Of a DNA stretch of 64,000 bases, positions 52,480-61,118 are shown one piece after another; the first letter of the stretch is position 1; the number at the start of each line of letters is the position of its first letter. Source of the stretch: Sphingobium fuliginis (lineage in GTDB: Bacteria; Pseudomonadota; Alphaproteobacteria; Sphingomonadales; Sphingomonadaceae); contig NZ_SEON01000006.1 in the NCBI RefSeq assembly GCF_004152845.1, positions 286,848 through 350,847 on the forward strand, in the 5' to 3' direction. Both the position numbers and the translations under genes were made by a program. Below the pieces are notes generated by a model that saw only the letters and a program-made list of their open reading frames with translations, was not told the DNA's origin and searched no databases.

Positions 52480-54825
52480 ATGAGGAAGCCCATATGCGTC
52501 CTGCTCGCGACCAGCGCGCTCGTCGCTCCGCTGTGCAGCCATGCGCAATCCCCCGCCGAACAGGCCGAGGCCGCGCCGCAACGCGACCTTGCCGTGGGCG
52601 AGATCATCGTCACCGCGCAGAAGCGTGAGGAACGGCTGAACGACGTGCCGGTCTCCATCACGGCGGCGTCCGCCAGCCAGCTTGAAAATGCGGGCGTGAC
52701 CCAGCCGTCGGACCTGGTGAAGATCGTTCCCGGCTTCACCTATCAGCCGAGCGCCTATGGCACGCCGGTCTTCACGATGCGCGGCATCGGCTTCTACGAC
52801 GTCGCCGTCGCCGTGGCCCCGGCGGTCAGCGTCTATGTCGACCAGGTGCCCCTGCCCTATCTCGCCATGACGCAGGGGGCGTCGCTCGACGTGGAGCGCG
52901 TCGAGGCGCTGAAAGGGCCGCAGGGCACGTTGTTCGGCCAGAATTCGACCGGCGGCGCGATCAACTATATCGCGGCCAAGCCGACCGACCACCTCGCCGC
53001 CGGCGTCGACCTCAGCTATGGCCGGTTCGACCAGGTGGATGCGCAGGGCTTCGTCAGCGGCCCGATCGCAAACAATCTGAAGGCGCGGCTGGCGGTGCGC
53101 CACGAATATCGCGACGGCTGGCAGATCAGCCAGACCCGCCCGTCCGACCGCCTCGGCCGCCGGGACTATTCCACCGCCCGCCTGCTGCTCGATTGGGAAC
53201 CCACCGACACGCTGCGCTTCGAATTCAACGCCAATGGCTGGATCGACCGGAGCGAAACGCAGGCGGCGCAGTTCGTCAAATATGCCCCGACCGTGGCTCC
53301 GTCCGCGGGCGGCTATACCGACATCACCGCCGCGCTGGAAGCCGCCGTCCCGGCCCCCAACCGCAGCCGCATCGCGGACTGGGACCCCGGCGCCGACCTT
53401 CGCCGCGACGACAGCTTCTATCAATTCTCGCTGCGCGGCGACCTGGACGTCAGCGATGCCGTGACCCTGACCTCGATCAGCGCCTATTCGCGGTTCAGGC
53501 AGCGCTCGCCCAGCGACACTGACGGCGTGCCGCAGAATAATTTCCTGCTGACGATCAACGCCGACATAGAGACGGTGTCGCAGGAATTGCGGCTCGCGGG
53601 CATGGCGGGTCCGATCCGCTGGATGCTGGGCGGCAATTACAGCCACGACACCACCGGGGACGACCAGCGCGGCGATTATATCGCCAGCAACAGCGGGGTG
53701 GGGCCGTTCCGCTACACCTCCTTCATCAACAGCAACCATCAGAAGATCACGACCAAGGCGGTGTTCGGCAGCCTCGACTATGAGCTGACGGACAGGGTGA
53801 CGGCGCAGGTTTCGGCGCGCTACAGCGACCAGCGCAACCGGTTCAGCGGCTGCCTGCTGGACGTGGGGGACGGCCTGATCTCCAACGCGTTCAGCTTCCT
53901 GTCGAACCTGTCGCGCAATTTCGATCCGCCGACGGTGGCGCTCGCGCCGGGCGCCTGCGCGACGCTGGGCGAAGTCGGCTATGGCACGCCCTTCATCCCG
54001 GTGCCCAGCGTCGAAAAGTCGCTGAAGGAGGATAATATTTCCTGGCGCGCCAGCCTCAACTGGAAACCGAATCCCGACAGCCTGCTCTACGCCAACGTCA
54101 CGCGCGGCTATAAGGCGGGCAGCTTCCCGACGGTGCCCGGCCTTTTCCCCAGCCAGTTCGACCCGGTGACGCAGGAATCGGTGCTCGCCTATGAGGCCGG
54201 CTTCAAGCTTTCGCTGCTCGACCGGCGGCTGCAACTGACGGGCGCGGGCTTCTATTACAAATATGACGACAAGCAGATCATCGGCTACATCACCACCGCC
54301 TTCGGCAATCTGCCCGGGCTGGTGCAGGTTCCGAGGTCGAGCGTCCGCGGCGCGGAGCTGAGCGTCAACTGGCGGCCCGTCGACGGGCTGACCTTCAATG
54401 GCGGCGCGACCTATGTCGACTCGCGCGTCGACCGGAGCTTCCTCGCCAACGATCCCTATGCCGCCGTCGTCGACATCAAGGGCGAACCCTTTCCCAGCAC
54501 GCCAAAATGGCAGCTCAACGGCGATCTCGACTATCGTTTCGCGCTGACCGGCAATCTCGACCTCTCGCTGGGCGGCAATGTCCGCTACCGCTCGCGCAGC
54601 GTGGCGGCGTTCGGGGGAGCGCCCGAATTCGCCCTGCCCGGCTATGCCGTGCTCGACCTGCGGGTCGGCATCGAAAGCCCGGACAGCGGATGGAAGTTCC
54701 AGCTCTGGGGCCGCAACGTCACCAATAAATTCTACGTCACCACCGTCACCCATGTGGTCGATACGGTGGCGCGCACCACCGGCATGCCCGCCACTTACGG
54801 CGCGACGCTCAGCTACAGCTATTGA
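52480..54825 (+). CDS. TonB-dependent receptor of the catabolic operon
   Basis: A 781-residue outer-membrane receptor. A signal peptide (cut after LCSHA) is followed by VGEIIVTAQKREERLNDVPV, the classical start of sphingomonad IroN/CirA-type receptors, plug motifs IVPGFTYQPS, FTMRGIGF and VEALKGPQGTLFGQNSTGGA, a 22-strand barrel and the ending TYGATLSYSY. It is controlled by the promoter/operator at 52003 and followed by catabolic enzymes, so it likely imports the aromatic or lipid-like substrate of the pathway. GAGGGAGAGG precedes the ATG. Confidence 0.92.
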   Translation: MRKPICVLLATSALVAPLCSHAQSPAEQAEAAPQRDLAVGEIIVTAQKREERLNDVPVSITAASASQLENAGVTQPSDLVKIVPGFTYQPSAYGTPVFTMRGIGFYDVAVAVAPAVSVYVDQVPLPYLAMTQGASLDVERVEALKGPQGTLFGQNSTGGAINYIAAKPTDHLAAGVDLSYGRFDQVDAQGFVSGPIANNLKARLAVRHEYRDGWQISQTRPSDRLGRRDYSTARLLLDWEPTDTLRFEFNANGWIDRSETQAAQFVKYAPTVAPSAGGYTDITAALEAAVPAPNRSRIADWDPGADLRRDDSFYQFSLRGDLDVSDAVTLTSISAYSRFRQRSPSDTDGVPQNNFLLTINADIETVSQELRLAGMAGPIRWMLGGNYSHDTTGDDQRGDYIASNSGVGPFRYTSFINSNHQKITTKAVFGSLDYELTDRVTAQVSARYSDQRNRFSGCLLDVGDGLISNAFSFLSNLSRNFDPPTVALAPGACATLGEVGYGTPFIPVPSVEKSLKEDNISWRASLNWKPNPDSLLYANVTRGYKAGSFPTVPGLFPSQFDPVTQESVLAYEAGFKLSLLDRRLQLTGAGFYYKYDDKQIIGYITTAFGNLPGLVQVPRSSVRGAELSVNWRPVDGLTFNGGATYVDSRVDRSFLANDPYAAVVDIKGEPFPSTPKWQLNGDLDYRFALTGNLDLSLGGNVRYRSRSVAAFGGAPEFALPGYAVLDLRVGIESPDSGWKFQLWGRNVTNKFYVTTVTHVVDTVARTTGMPATYGATLSYSY

Positions 54826-54829
54826 TGCG

Positions 54830-55843
54830 ATGAACCGGGCCGTCATCCTTGCGCGCCGTCCGCAGGCCATTCCCCAGAGCGAGCATTTCGCGCTGGAGGA
54901 ACGCCCCATGCCCGTTCCCGCCGATGGACAGATATGGGTGCGCAACCATTATCTGTCCGTCGAGCCCGCCATGCGGGGCTGGCTGAGCGATGCGAGCAAC
55001 TATTCCGACCCGATCCATGTCGGGGACGTCATGCGCGCCTTCGCCGTCGGAGAGGTGGTGGAATCGCGGCATGGCGATTTCGCGCCGGGCGACAGGGTTA
55101 TGGGCCTGTTCGGCTGGCAGGAGCATGCGGCGGTCGACCCGTCCGCCATATTGCTGCGCGTCCCGGACACCGATCTGCCGCTGTCGCTCTATCTGGGCAT
55201 ATTGGGGCTGAACGGCGTCACCGCCTATTTCGGGCTGCTCGATATCTGCGCCCCCCGTCCCGGCGAGACGGTGCTCGTCTCGACGGCGGCGGGTTCGGTG
55301 GGGTCGTGCGTGGGCCAGATCGCCGCCATATCGGGCTGCCGCACCGTCGGCCTGGCGGGCGGGCCGGAAAAGCGGCGCCAGTGCTTGGACGAGTTCGGCT
55401 ATGACGCCGCGATCGACTATCGCGGCGAGCCCGATCTGGATGCCGCCATCGCCCGCGCCTGTCCCGACGGGGTCGACATTTATTTCGACAATATAGCCGG
55501 GCCGATCAGCGACGCGGTGCTGCGCCATTTGCGCCTGCATGCGCGGATCGCCGTTTGCGGCACCGCCTCCATCGCAAGCTGGGATCCCTGGCCGCAGGGC
55601 GCCCGGCCCGAGCGTCACCTGCTGGTGAAGCGCGCGACGATGCGCGGATTCCTGACGTTCGACTATGCCGATCGCTTCGATGAGGCCGTCGCCCAATTGT
55701 CGGCCTGGCTGCGCGAGGGACGGCTGCATTACCGCGAGGACATATTGGAAGGGCTTGGCGAGGCCCCCGGCGCGATAGCGCGCCTCTATTCCGGGCAGAA
55801 TCAGGGGAAGCTGCTGATCCGGCTTCCCGCAGCGAAGGATTGA
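54830..55843 (+). CDS. MDR-superfamily NADP-dependent reductase (CurA/prostaglandin-reductase type)
   Basis: A 337-residue medium-chain reductase without zinc. YLSVEPAMRGWLSDASNY is the substrate-loop signature of the LTB4 dehydrogenase/CurA group, VSTAAGSVGSCVGQIAAISG the cofactor fold, and GVDIYFDNIAGPISDAVL (D-x-Y-F-D-N-V/I-G) the core motif. Such enzymes reduce alpha,beta-unsaturated ketones or aldehydes, here probably a ring-cleavage or side-chain intermediate. It begins five bases after the receptor stop without a separate ribosome site, so it is translationally coupled. Confidence 0.88.
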   Translation: MNRAVILARRPQAIPQSEHFALEERPMPVPADGQIWVRNHYLSVEPAMRGWLSDASNYSDPIHVGDVMRAFAVGEVVESRHGDFAPGDRVMGLFGWQEHAAVDPSAILLRVPDTDLPLSLYLGILGLNGVTAYFGLLDICAPRPGETVLVSTAAGSVGSCVGQIAAISGCRTVGLAGGPEKRRQCLDEFGYDAAIDYRGEPDLDAAIARACPDGVDIYFDNIAGPISDAVLRHLRLHARIAVCGTASIASWDPWPQGARPERHLLVKRATMRGFLTFDYADRFDEAVAQLSAWLREGRLHYREDILEGLGEAPGAIARLYSGQNQGKLLIRLPAAKD

Positions 55844-55848
55844 ACGGC

Positions 55849-56775
55849 GTGTCGAAGGTCATCATCAGTTGCGCCCTCACCGGCGCCGTCCACACCCCCA
55901 CCATGTCCCCCCATCTGCCGGTGACGCCCGACGAGATCGCGCAGCAGGCGATCGAGGCGGCCGAGGCGGGCGCATCCGTCCTCCACCTTCATGCGCGGGA
56001 CCCGGAGACGGGCAGGCCGACGCCCGATCCCGATGTGTTCATGCAGTTCCTGCCGCGCATCAAGCAGGCGACCGACGCCGTGGTCAACATCACGACGGGC
56101 GGCGGCCAGGGCATGTCGCTCGACGAGCGGCTCGCCGCGCCGCTGCGCGCATCGCCGGAGCTTTGCTCGCTCAACATGGGATCGATGAATTTCGGCATGT
56201 ATCCCATGCTGGAGCGTTACAAGAGCTTCCGACATGACTGGGAAGCGGCGCATCTGGAGGCTTCGCGCGACTGGATCTTCAAGAACACCTTCAAGGATAT
56301 AGAGCTGATCCTGGAGCGGCTGGGCAAGGGGCACGGCACCAAGTTCGAGTTCGAATGCTACGACACCGCCCATCTCTATACGCTCGCCCATTTCCTGGAC
56401 CGCAAACTGGTGACGCCGCCGCTGTTCGTGCAATCCATCTTCGGCCTGCTCGGCGGCACCGGCGCGGACACGGAAAATCTGCTCCACGCCAGGCGCATCG
56501 CGGACAAGCTGTTCGGGGACGATTATCGCTGGTCGGTCATGGCGGCGGGCAAGCATCAGATCCCCTTCGTCACCATGGGCGCGATCAATGGCGCGAACGT
56601 CCGCGTCGGGCTGGAGGATTCGCTCTATGCAGGCAAGGGACGGCTCGCCCGGTCCAATGCCGAACAGGTGCGGCTGATCCGATCGATCCTGGAGCCCTTG
56701 TCGCTGGAGGTGGCGACACCGGCGGAGACGCGTGAGATATTGGCGCTGAAGGGCGGCGACAATGTCACCTTCTAG
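55849..56775 (+). CDS. BKACE-family beta-keto acid cleavage enzyme (DUF849)
   Basis: A 308-residue zinc enzyme that condenses a beta-keto acid with acetyl-CoA and yields acetoacetate plus a new acyl-CoA. The zinc ligands are in VLHLHARDPETG (H-x-H), with VNITTGGGQGMSLDERL, NMGSMNFG and RVGLEDSLYAGKGR being standard motifs. Start GTG at 55849 gives MSKVIISCALTGA, the family's usual first strand; TTG 55840 would add three residues. It overlaps no neighbour but follows the reductase within six bases. Its acetoacetate product could be used by ScoAB at 41194-42563. Confidence 0.88.
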   Translation: MSKVIISCALTGAVHTPTMSPHLPVTPDEIAQQAIEAAEAGASVLHLHARDPETGRPTPDPDVFMQFLPRIKQATDAVVNITTGGGQGMSLDERLAAPLRASPELCSLNMGSMNFGMYPMLERYKSFRHDWEAAHLEASRDWIFKNTFKDIELILERLGKGHGTKFEFECYDTAHLYTLAHFLDRKLVTPPLFVQSIFGLLGGTGADTENLLHARRIADKLFGDDYRWSVMAAGKHQIPFVTMGAINGANVRVGLEDSLYAGKGRLARSNAEQVRLIRSILEPLSLEVATPAETREILALKGGDNVTF

Positions 56776-56800
56776 AGCAATCGACAGGGAGGGAGAGCCC

Positions 56801-57241
56801 ATGGCCGAGCAGCAGGACCATTCGCCCCGCATCATGGCGGTGATCGACTATTTCCGGCGGGGCGACGCGGGTCGGCCCGACATGCTCGACGGGTTCACCG
56901 ACGATTTCGAATTTTTCTTTCCCAAATTCGGCATCGGCCGGGGTCGCGATGACTTCATGGCCTTCGCCGCCGGCCTTGTGGGTTCGTTCAAGGCGTTCGG
57001 GCACGATATTGACGGGCTGCGCTTCATCGAGAGCGGCGACAGCGTGGTGGTCGAAGGCACCACGCGCGGCGAAGACAGGGAAGACGCGACATGGGAAGGC
57101 GGCACGACGCCGGGCGGGCGCTTTTGCAGCGTCTTCGAATTTCGCGGCGCGCTGATCGCCCGCATGCACATCTATCTCGACCCCGATTACACCAGCCGGG
57201 ACGAGGCGCGGTTCCTGTGGGGCAGGGACCGGCGCTGGTGA
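56801..57241 (+). CDS. SnoaL-like (NTF2-fold) protein
   Basis: A 146-residue NTF2-fold protein. The order helix (IMAVIDYFRRGDAGRPDMLD) - strand (FTDDFEFFFPKFGIGRGRDD) - and the final strands VVEGTTRGED, GRFCSVFEFRGALIARMHIY and LDPDYTSRD are typical of SnoaL-like polyketide-cyclase/isomerase proteins. An active residue cannot be named. AGGGAGGG precedes the ATG. It sits inside the catabolic operon between BKACE and two dehydrogenases, so an isomerase or hydratase step is plausible but inferred. Confidence 0.75.
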   Translation: MAEQQDHSPRIMAVIDYFRRGDAGRPDMLDGFTDDFEFFFPKFGIGRGRDDFMAFAAGLVGSFKAFGHDIDGLRFIESGDSVVVEGTTRGEDREDATWEGGTTPGGRFCSVFEFRGALIARMHIYLDPDYTSRDEARFLWGRDRRW

Positions 57242-57266
57242 TCGCCATGAAGGAGGAGAGGTTCGC

Positions 57267-57995
57267 ATGAGCAGGCTGCAAGGCAAGGTCGCCCTGATCA
57301 CGGGCGCGGCAAGCGGCCAGGGCGCAGCGGAGGCGCGGCTGTTCGCGGCGGAAGGCGCGAAGGTGGTCGTCACCGACCTCAACGAAGCCGGAGCGGCGGT
57401 CGCCGCCGAACTGGGAGCCAACGGTCATTTCGTTCGCCATGACGTGGCGGAACAGGCCGATTGGGCGCGGGTCGTGCGCGAGGCGGAGGAGCGCTTCGGG
57501 AAGATCGACATTCTGGTCAACAATGCGGGCGTCTACAAGCCCGCGCCCTTGCTGGAGACGGACGCCGCGCTGTGGGACCTGCACTATCGCGTCAATCAGC
57601 TCAGCGTCTTCCTGGGGATGCGCGCCGCCGCGGAGGCGATGGCGAAGACCGGCGGCGGCGCCATCGTCAACATCTCGTCGGGCGCGGGCCTGGGCAATGT
57701 TCCCGGCATCTTCGCCTATGCCACCAGCAAATGGGCCGTGCGCGGCATGAGCAAGCTGGCGGCGTCGGAACTCGCGCCGCTCGGCATCCGCGTCAATTCG
57801 ATCCATCCCGGCATCATCGACACGCCGATGCTGGGCGAGAACACGCCCGAACGGCTGAAATTCTACGAGGACATGATCCCCATGAAGCGCATCGGAACCA
57901 CCGACGAGGTGGCCCGGCTGGTGCTGTTCCTCGCCTCCGACGAGGCGAGCTACGTCACCGGCGCGGAAATCACCGTCGACGGCGGGATCGGCTGA
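57267..57995 (+). CDS. SDR-family dehydrogenase 1 of the catabolic operon
   Basis: A 242-residue classical SDR. GAASGQGAAE is the cofactor loop with the Q variant common in steroid and cyclic-alcohol dehydrogenases; VVTDLNE (aspartate) indicates NAD(H). NNAGVYK, NISSGAG and the Y-A-T-S-K of IFAYATSKWAVRG are intact. The end TGAEITVDGGIG is standard. Likely oxidises a hydroxy group on a ring- or side-chain intermediate. GAAGGAGGAGAGG precedes the ATG. Followed 19 bp later by a second, clearly different SDR. Confidence 0.85.
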   Translation: MSRLQGKVALITGAASGQGAAEARLFAAEGAKVVVTDLNEAGAAVAAELGANGHFVRHDVAEQADWARVVREAEERFGKIDILVNNAGVYKPAPLLETDAALWDLHYRVNQLSVFLGMRAAAEAMAKTGGGAIVNISSGAGLGNVPGIFAYATSKWAVRGMSKLAASELAPLGIRVNSIHPGIIDTPMLGENTPERLKFYEDMIPMKRIGTTDEVARLVLFLASDEASYVTGAEITVDGGIG

Positions 57996-58014
57996 AGGAT
58001 CGAAAGGACATCAT

Positions 58015-58746
58015 ATGGGGCGGTTGCAGGGCAAGGTTGCCATCATCACCGGCGGGGGGCGCGGCATCGGCCGCGCCACCGCGGAACTCTTCGCCCGCGA
58101 GGGCGCGCAGGTTCATGTCACCGACGTCAACCCGCCCGACGCGCCCTATGACGATCCGGCGATCCGCTTTTCCATCATGGACGTCGCGAACGAAGGGCAA
58201 TGGGCGGAGCTGGTGGAGGGCATCGTGGCGCGTCATGGCGCCGTCGACATCCTCGTCAACAATGCGGGCATCGGCGGGTCGCAACTGCCGCTTGCCGATG
58301 AGAATCTGGCCGACTGGGACCGGGTGATCGCGGTCAACCAGACCGGCGTCTTCCTGGGCATGCGCGCCGTGCTGCCGGGCATGCGCGCCAAAAGGGCGGG
58401 GTCGATCGTCAATTTCTCGTCGATCTGGGGGATCGCGGCGGTCCCCGGCGCGGCCGCCTATCATGCGTCCAAGGCGGCCGTCCGGCACCTGACCAAACAT
58501 GCCGCCGTCACCTATGCGCCGGACAATGTGCGGGTGAACTCGATCCATCCCGGCATCATCGCCACCCCCATGGTGCTGGAGGATCAGGCGGAGGAAACCA
58601 GCGCCGGGGTGGTGGCGGCGACGCCGCTGGGACGCATGGGCCAGCCGATCGAACTGGCCAATGGCGTGCTGTTCCTCGCCAGCGACGAATCCAGCTTCAT
58701 GACCGGCGCCGAACTGGTGATCGATGGCGGCTATCTTGCGCAGTGA
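58015..58746 (+). CDS. SDR-family dehydrogenase 2 of the catabolic operon
   Basis: A 243-residue classical SDR. GGGRGIGRA, NNAGIGG, NFSSIWG and Y-H-A-S-K (AAYHASKAAVRHL) form the complete active site; VTDVNPPDA after strand 2 points to NAD(H). It shares the beginning GRLQGKVA.IT with the preceding SDR, but the two differ through much of the rest, so an old duplication is possible. AAAGGA lies about eight bases before the ATG. The next gene (acyl-CoA dehydrogenase) starts within about 20 bases. Confidence 0.85.
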   Translation: MGRLQGKVAIITGGGRGIGRATAELFAREGAQVHVTDVNPPDAPYDDPAIRFSIMDVANEGQWAELVEGIVARHGAVDILVNNAGIGGSQLPLADENLADWDRVIAVNQTGVFLGMRAVLPGMRAKRAGSIVNFSSIWGIAAVPGAAAYHASKAAVRHLTKHAAVTYAPDNVRVNSIHPGIIATPMVLEDQAEETSAGVVAATPLGRMGQPIELANGVLFLASDESSFMTGAELVIDGGYLAQ

Positions 58747-58762
58747 CGAGGCTATCGCATCC

Positions 58763-59932
58763 ATGACGCGGGATAGTCTGGACGAACTGCTCGCGCGAAC
58801 GGACGCCTTCATCCGCGACGTGGTGATCCCCTTCGAAACCGACCCCCGGATGGGCGGTCACGGCCCTTCGGACGCGCTGGTCGAGGATTTGCGGGCGCGG
58901 GCGCGCTCTGCCGGCCTCATCGCCCCCCATCTGCCGCCGGAACTGGGCGGACAGGGGCTGGACCATGCCGCGACGGCGCGGCTGTTCCGGTCGGCGGGCT
59001 ATTCGCCGCTCGGCCCGCTGGCGATGAACCTGGCGGCTCCGGACGAGGGCAATATGCACCTCCTCGCCCGCGTGGCCACCCCGGCGCAGATCGACCGCTT
59101 CCTCCGGCCGCTTGCCGCCGGGACGACGCGGTCGGCCTTCCTGATGACCGAACCGGCGGACGAGGATGGGGCCGGTTCCGACCCCTCGATGCTCAGGACC
59201 GTGGCGCGCCCCGATGGCGACCATTGGATCATCGACGGGCGCAAGAGCTTCGCGACAGGCGCGGAGGGCGCTGCCTTCTCGATCGTCATGGCGCGCACGG
59301 GGGAGTCGGCCACCATGTTCCTTGTCGACATGGACAGCCCCGGCATCACCGTCGAGCGGCTGCTCGACACCATCGATGGGACCATGCCCGGCGGCCATGC
59401 CGTCGTGCGGCTCGACGGCGTGCGGGTGCCCGCGACCCGGATACTCGGGGAGGTCGATCAGGGCTTCCGCTACGCGCAGGTGCGTCTGGCGCCCGCGCGC
59501 CTCACCCATTGCATGCGCTGGTGGGGCAGCGCGAGGCGCGCGCACGACATCGCCCGCGGCTATGCCGTCAAGCGACAGGCCTTCGGCAAGCCGCTGATCG
59601 ACCATGAGGGCGTGGGCTTCATGCTGGCGGACAATCTGATCGACCTGAAACAGTCGGAACTGATGATCGACTGGTGCGCGGGCGTGCTGGACTCCGGCGC
59701 GCCCGGCATCATCGAAAGCTCGATGACGAAGGTGGCGGTATCCGAAGCGCTGTGGCGGATCGCGGACCGCTGCGTGCAGGTCATGGGCGGGACCGGGGTG
59801 AGCGGCGACACGGTGGTAGAGCAGATATTCCGCGAAATCCGGGCCTTCCGCATCTATGACGGACCGACGGAGGTGCACAAATGGTCGCTCGCCAAGGCCA
59901 TCGGGCGCGCCCATCCGGGGGACGTGCCATGA
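58763..59932 (+). CDS. Acyl-CoA dehydrogenase of the ACAD10/11 type
   Basis: A 389-residue flavin acyl-CoA dehydrogenase. SAFLMTEPADEDGAGSDPSM and WIIDGRKSFATGAEGA are the FAD/substrate loops, AFGKPLIDHEG the conserved tail helix and RIYDGPTEVHKWSLAKAIGR the active-site loop. In ordinary ACADs this loop is Y-E-G-T; D-G-P-x-E-V-H is typical of ACAD10/ACAD11 and bacterial relatives. The next gene encodes the APH-type kinase that in vertebrate ACAD10/11 is fused to the dehydrogenase. ATG 58763 is chosen; ATG 58724, inside the preceding gene, is a possible longer start. Overlaps the kinase start by four bases. Confidence 0.85.
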   Translation: MTRDSLDELLARTDAFIRDVVIPFETDPRMGGHGPSDALVEDLRARARSAGLIAPHLPPELGGQGLDHAATARLFRSAGYSPLGPLAMNLAAPDEGNMHLLARVATPAQIDRFLRPLAAGTTRSAFLMTEPADEDGAGSDPSMLRTVARPDGDHWIIDGRKSFATGAEGAAFSIVMARTGESATMFLVDMDSPGITVERLLDTIDGTMPGGHAVVRLDGVRVPATRILGEVDQGFRYAQVRLAPARLTHCMRWWGSARRAHDIARGYAVKRQAFGKPLIDHEGVGFMLADNLIDLKQSELMIDWCAGVLDSGAPGIIESSMTKVAVSEALWRIADRCVQVMGGTGVSGDTVVEQIFREIRAFRIYDGPTEVHKWSLAKAIGRAHPGDVP

Positions 59933-60999
59933 GCACCGGTGAAGCGGAAAACGCCGGCACCGTCGCCGTTCGGGAGGCGCACCGGTTCGACGAAGCCAGT
60001 CTGGCGCGATGGATGGCGGATCATGTCGAGGGCTATTCGGGACCGCTCCGCGTCGAACAGTTCAGGGGCGGGCAGAGCAATCCCACCTACAAGCTCGTCA
60101 CGCCGGGTCGCCACTATGTGCTGCGCCGCAAGCCGCCGGGCCGGCTGGTCAAGGGCGCGCATGCCGTCGAGCGGGAGGCGCGCGTGCTGTCCGCGCTGGG
60201 ATCGGCGGGATTTCCGGTCGCCCATGTCCATGCCCTCTGCGTCGACGAAGGGGTCATCGGCACCCCCTTCTATGTCATGGACATGGTCGAGGGGCGGATA
60301 TTCTGGGACGCCAGCTTCCCGCAGGTCGCCAGCCATGACCGCCCGGCCTATTTCGACGCGATGAACGAGACGCTGGCCCGGCTGCACAGCCTGGATTATG
60401 CAGCGATCGGACTGGCCGACTATGGCCGCCCCGGCAATTATTTCCAGCGTCAGATCGACCGCTGGTCCAGGCAATATCTGGAGGATGCCGATGCCGGGCG
60501 GGACCGGAACATGGACCGGCTGGTCGAATGGCTGCCGGCGCATATTCCGCCGGACGACCAGACGTCGATCGTCCATGGCGACTTCCGTTGCGACAATATG
60601 ATCTTCCACCCCACCGAACCCCGCGTCCTGGCGGTGCTCGACTGGGAATTGTCGACGCTCGGCCATCCGCTCGCGGACTTCGCCTATCATGCGATGATGT
60701 ACCGGATGCCGCCCCACATCGTCGCGGGACTGGGCGGCATGGACATCGCCGCGCTCAACATTCCCACCGAGGCGGAGTATGTGGCCTCCTATTGCCGCCG
60801 GACCGGTCGGGAGGCGATTCCCGATCATGATTTCCACGTCGCCTTCAACTTCTTCCGGCTGGCGGCGATCTTCCACGGCATCAAGGGCAGGGCGCTGCGC
60901 GGCACCGCCGCCTCGGCCCAGGCGCGCGAACGGGCGAACGCGTTCCCGGAACTGGCCGAACTCGCCTGGATGCAGGCGGAAAGGGCGGCGGCAGGGTGA
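59929..60999 (+). CDS. APH-type phosphotransferase paired with the dehydrogenase
   Basis: A 356-residue aminoglycoside-phosphotransferase-fold kinase. FRGGQSNPTYKL and YVLRRKPPGRL (lysine/arginine ATP contacts) open it; SIVHGDFRCDNMIFH carries the catalytic aspartate and VLAVLDWELSTLGHPLADFA the magnesium aspartate. This form, next to an ACAD10/11-like dehydrogenase, matches the kinase half of ACAD10/11 and LvaA of the Pseudomonas putida levulinate operon, which phosphorylates 4-hydroxyacyl-CoA. Antibiotic resistance is not implied. ATGA overlap with the dehydrogenase. Last gene of the array. Confidence 0.85.
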   Translation: MSTGEAENAGTVAVREAHRFDEASLARWMADHVEGYSGPLRVEQFRGGQSNPTYKLVTPGRHYVLRRKPPGRLVKGAHAVEREARVLSALGSAGFPVAHVHALCVDEGVIGTPFYVMDMVEGRIFWDASFPQVASHDRPAYFDAMNETLARLHSLDYAAIGLADYGRPGNYFQRQIDRWSRQYLEDADAGRDRNMDRLVEWLPAHIPPDDQTSIVHGDFRCDNMIFHPTEPRVLAVLDWELSTLGHPLADFAYHAMMYRMPPHIVAGLGGMDIAALNIPTEAEYVASYCRRTGREAIPDHDFHVAFNFFRLAAIFHGIKGRALRGTAASAQARERANAFPELAELAWMQAERAAAG

Positions 61000-61118
61000 C
61001 GCGCCGGGCGATCGTTCCGGATATGGCAACGATGCTTTGAGGAAATGGGCCTGGCATCCCGATTCCCGCCGCCATAAATCATCGTCTCGATCGCTGCGGA
61101 GCAGGAACAGGAAGCATT

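Noticed and set aside
52453..54945. 830-codon open frame antisense to the TonB receptor
   Set aside because: Antisense shadow with no recognisable domain; the receptor on the plus strand is complete from signal peptide to terminal aromatic residue.
59929..60999. Aminoglycoside resistance gene
   Set aside because: The APH fold is shared, but the close pairing with an ACAD10/11-type dehydrogenase and family-specific motifs indicate a metabolic kinase.
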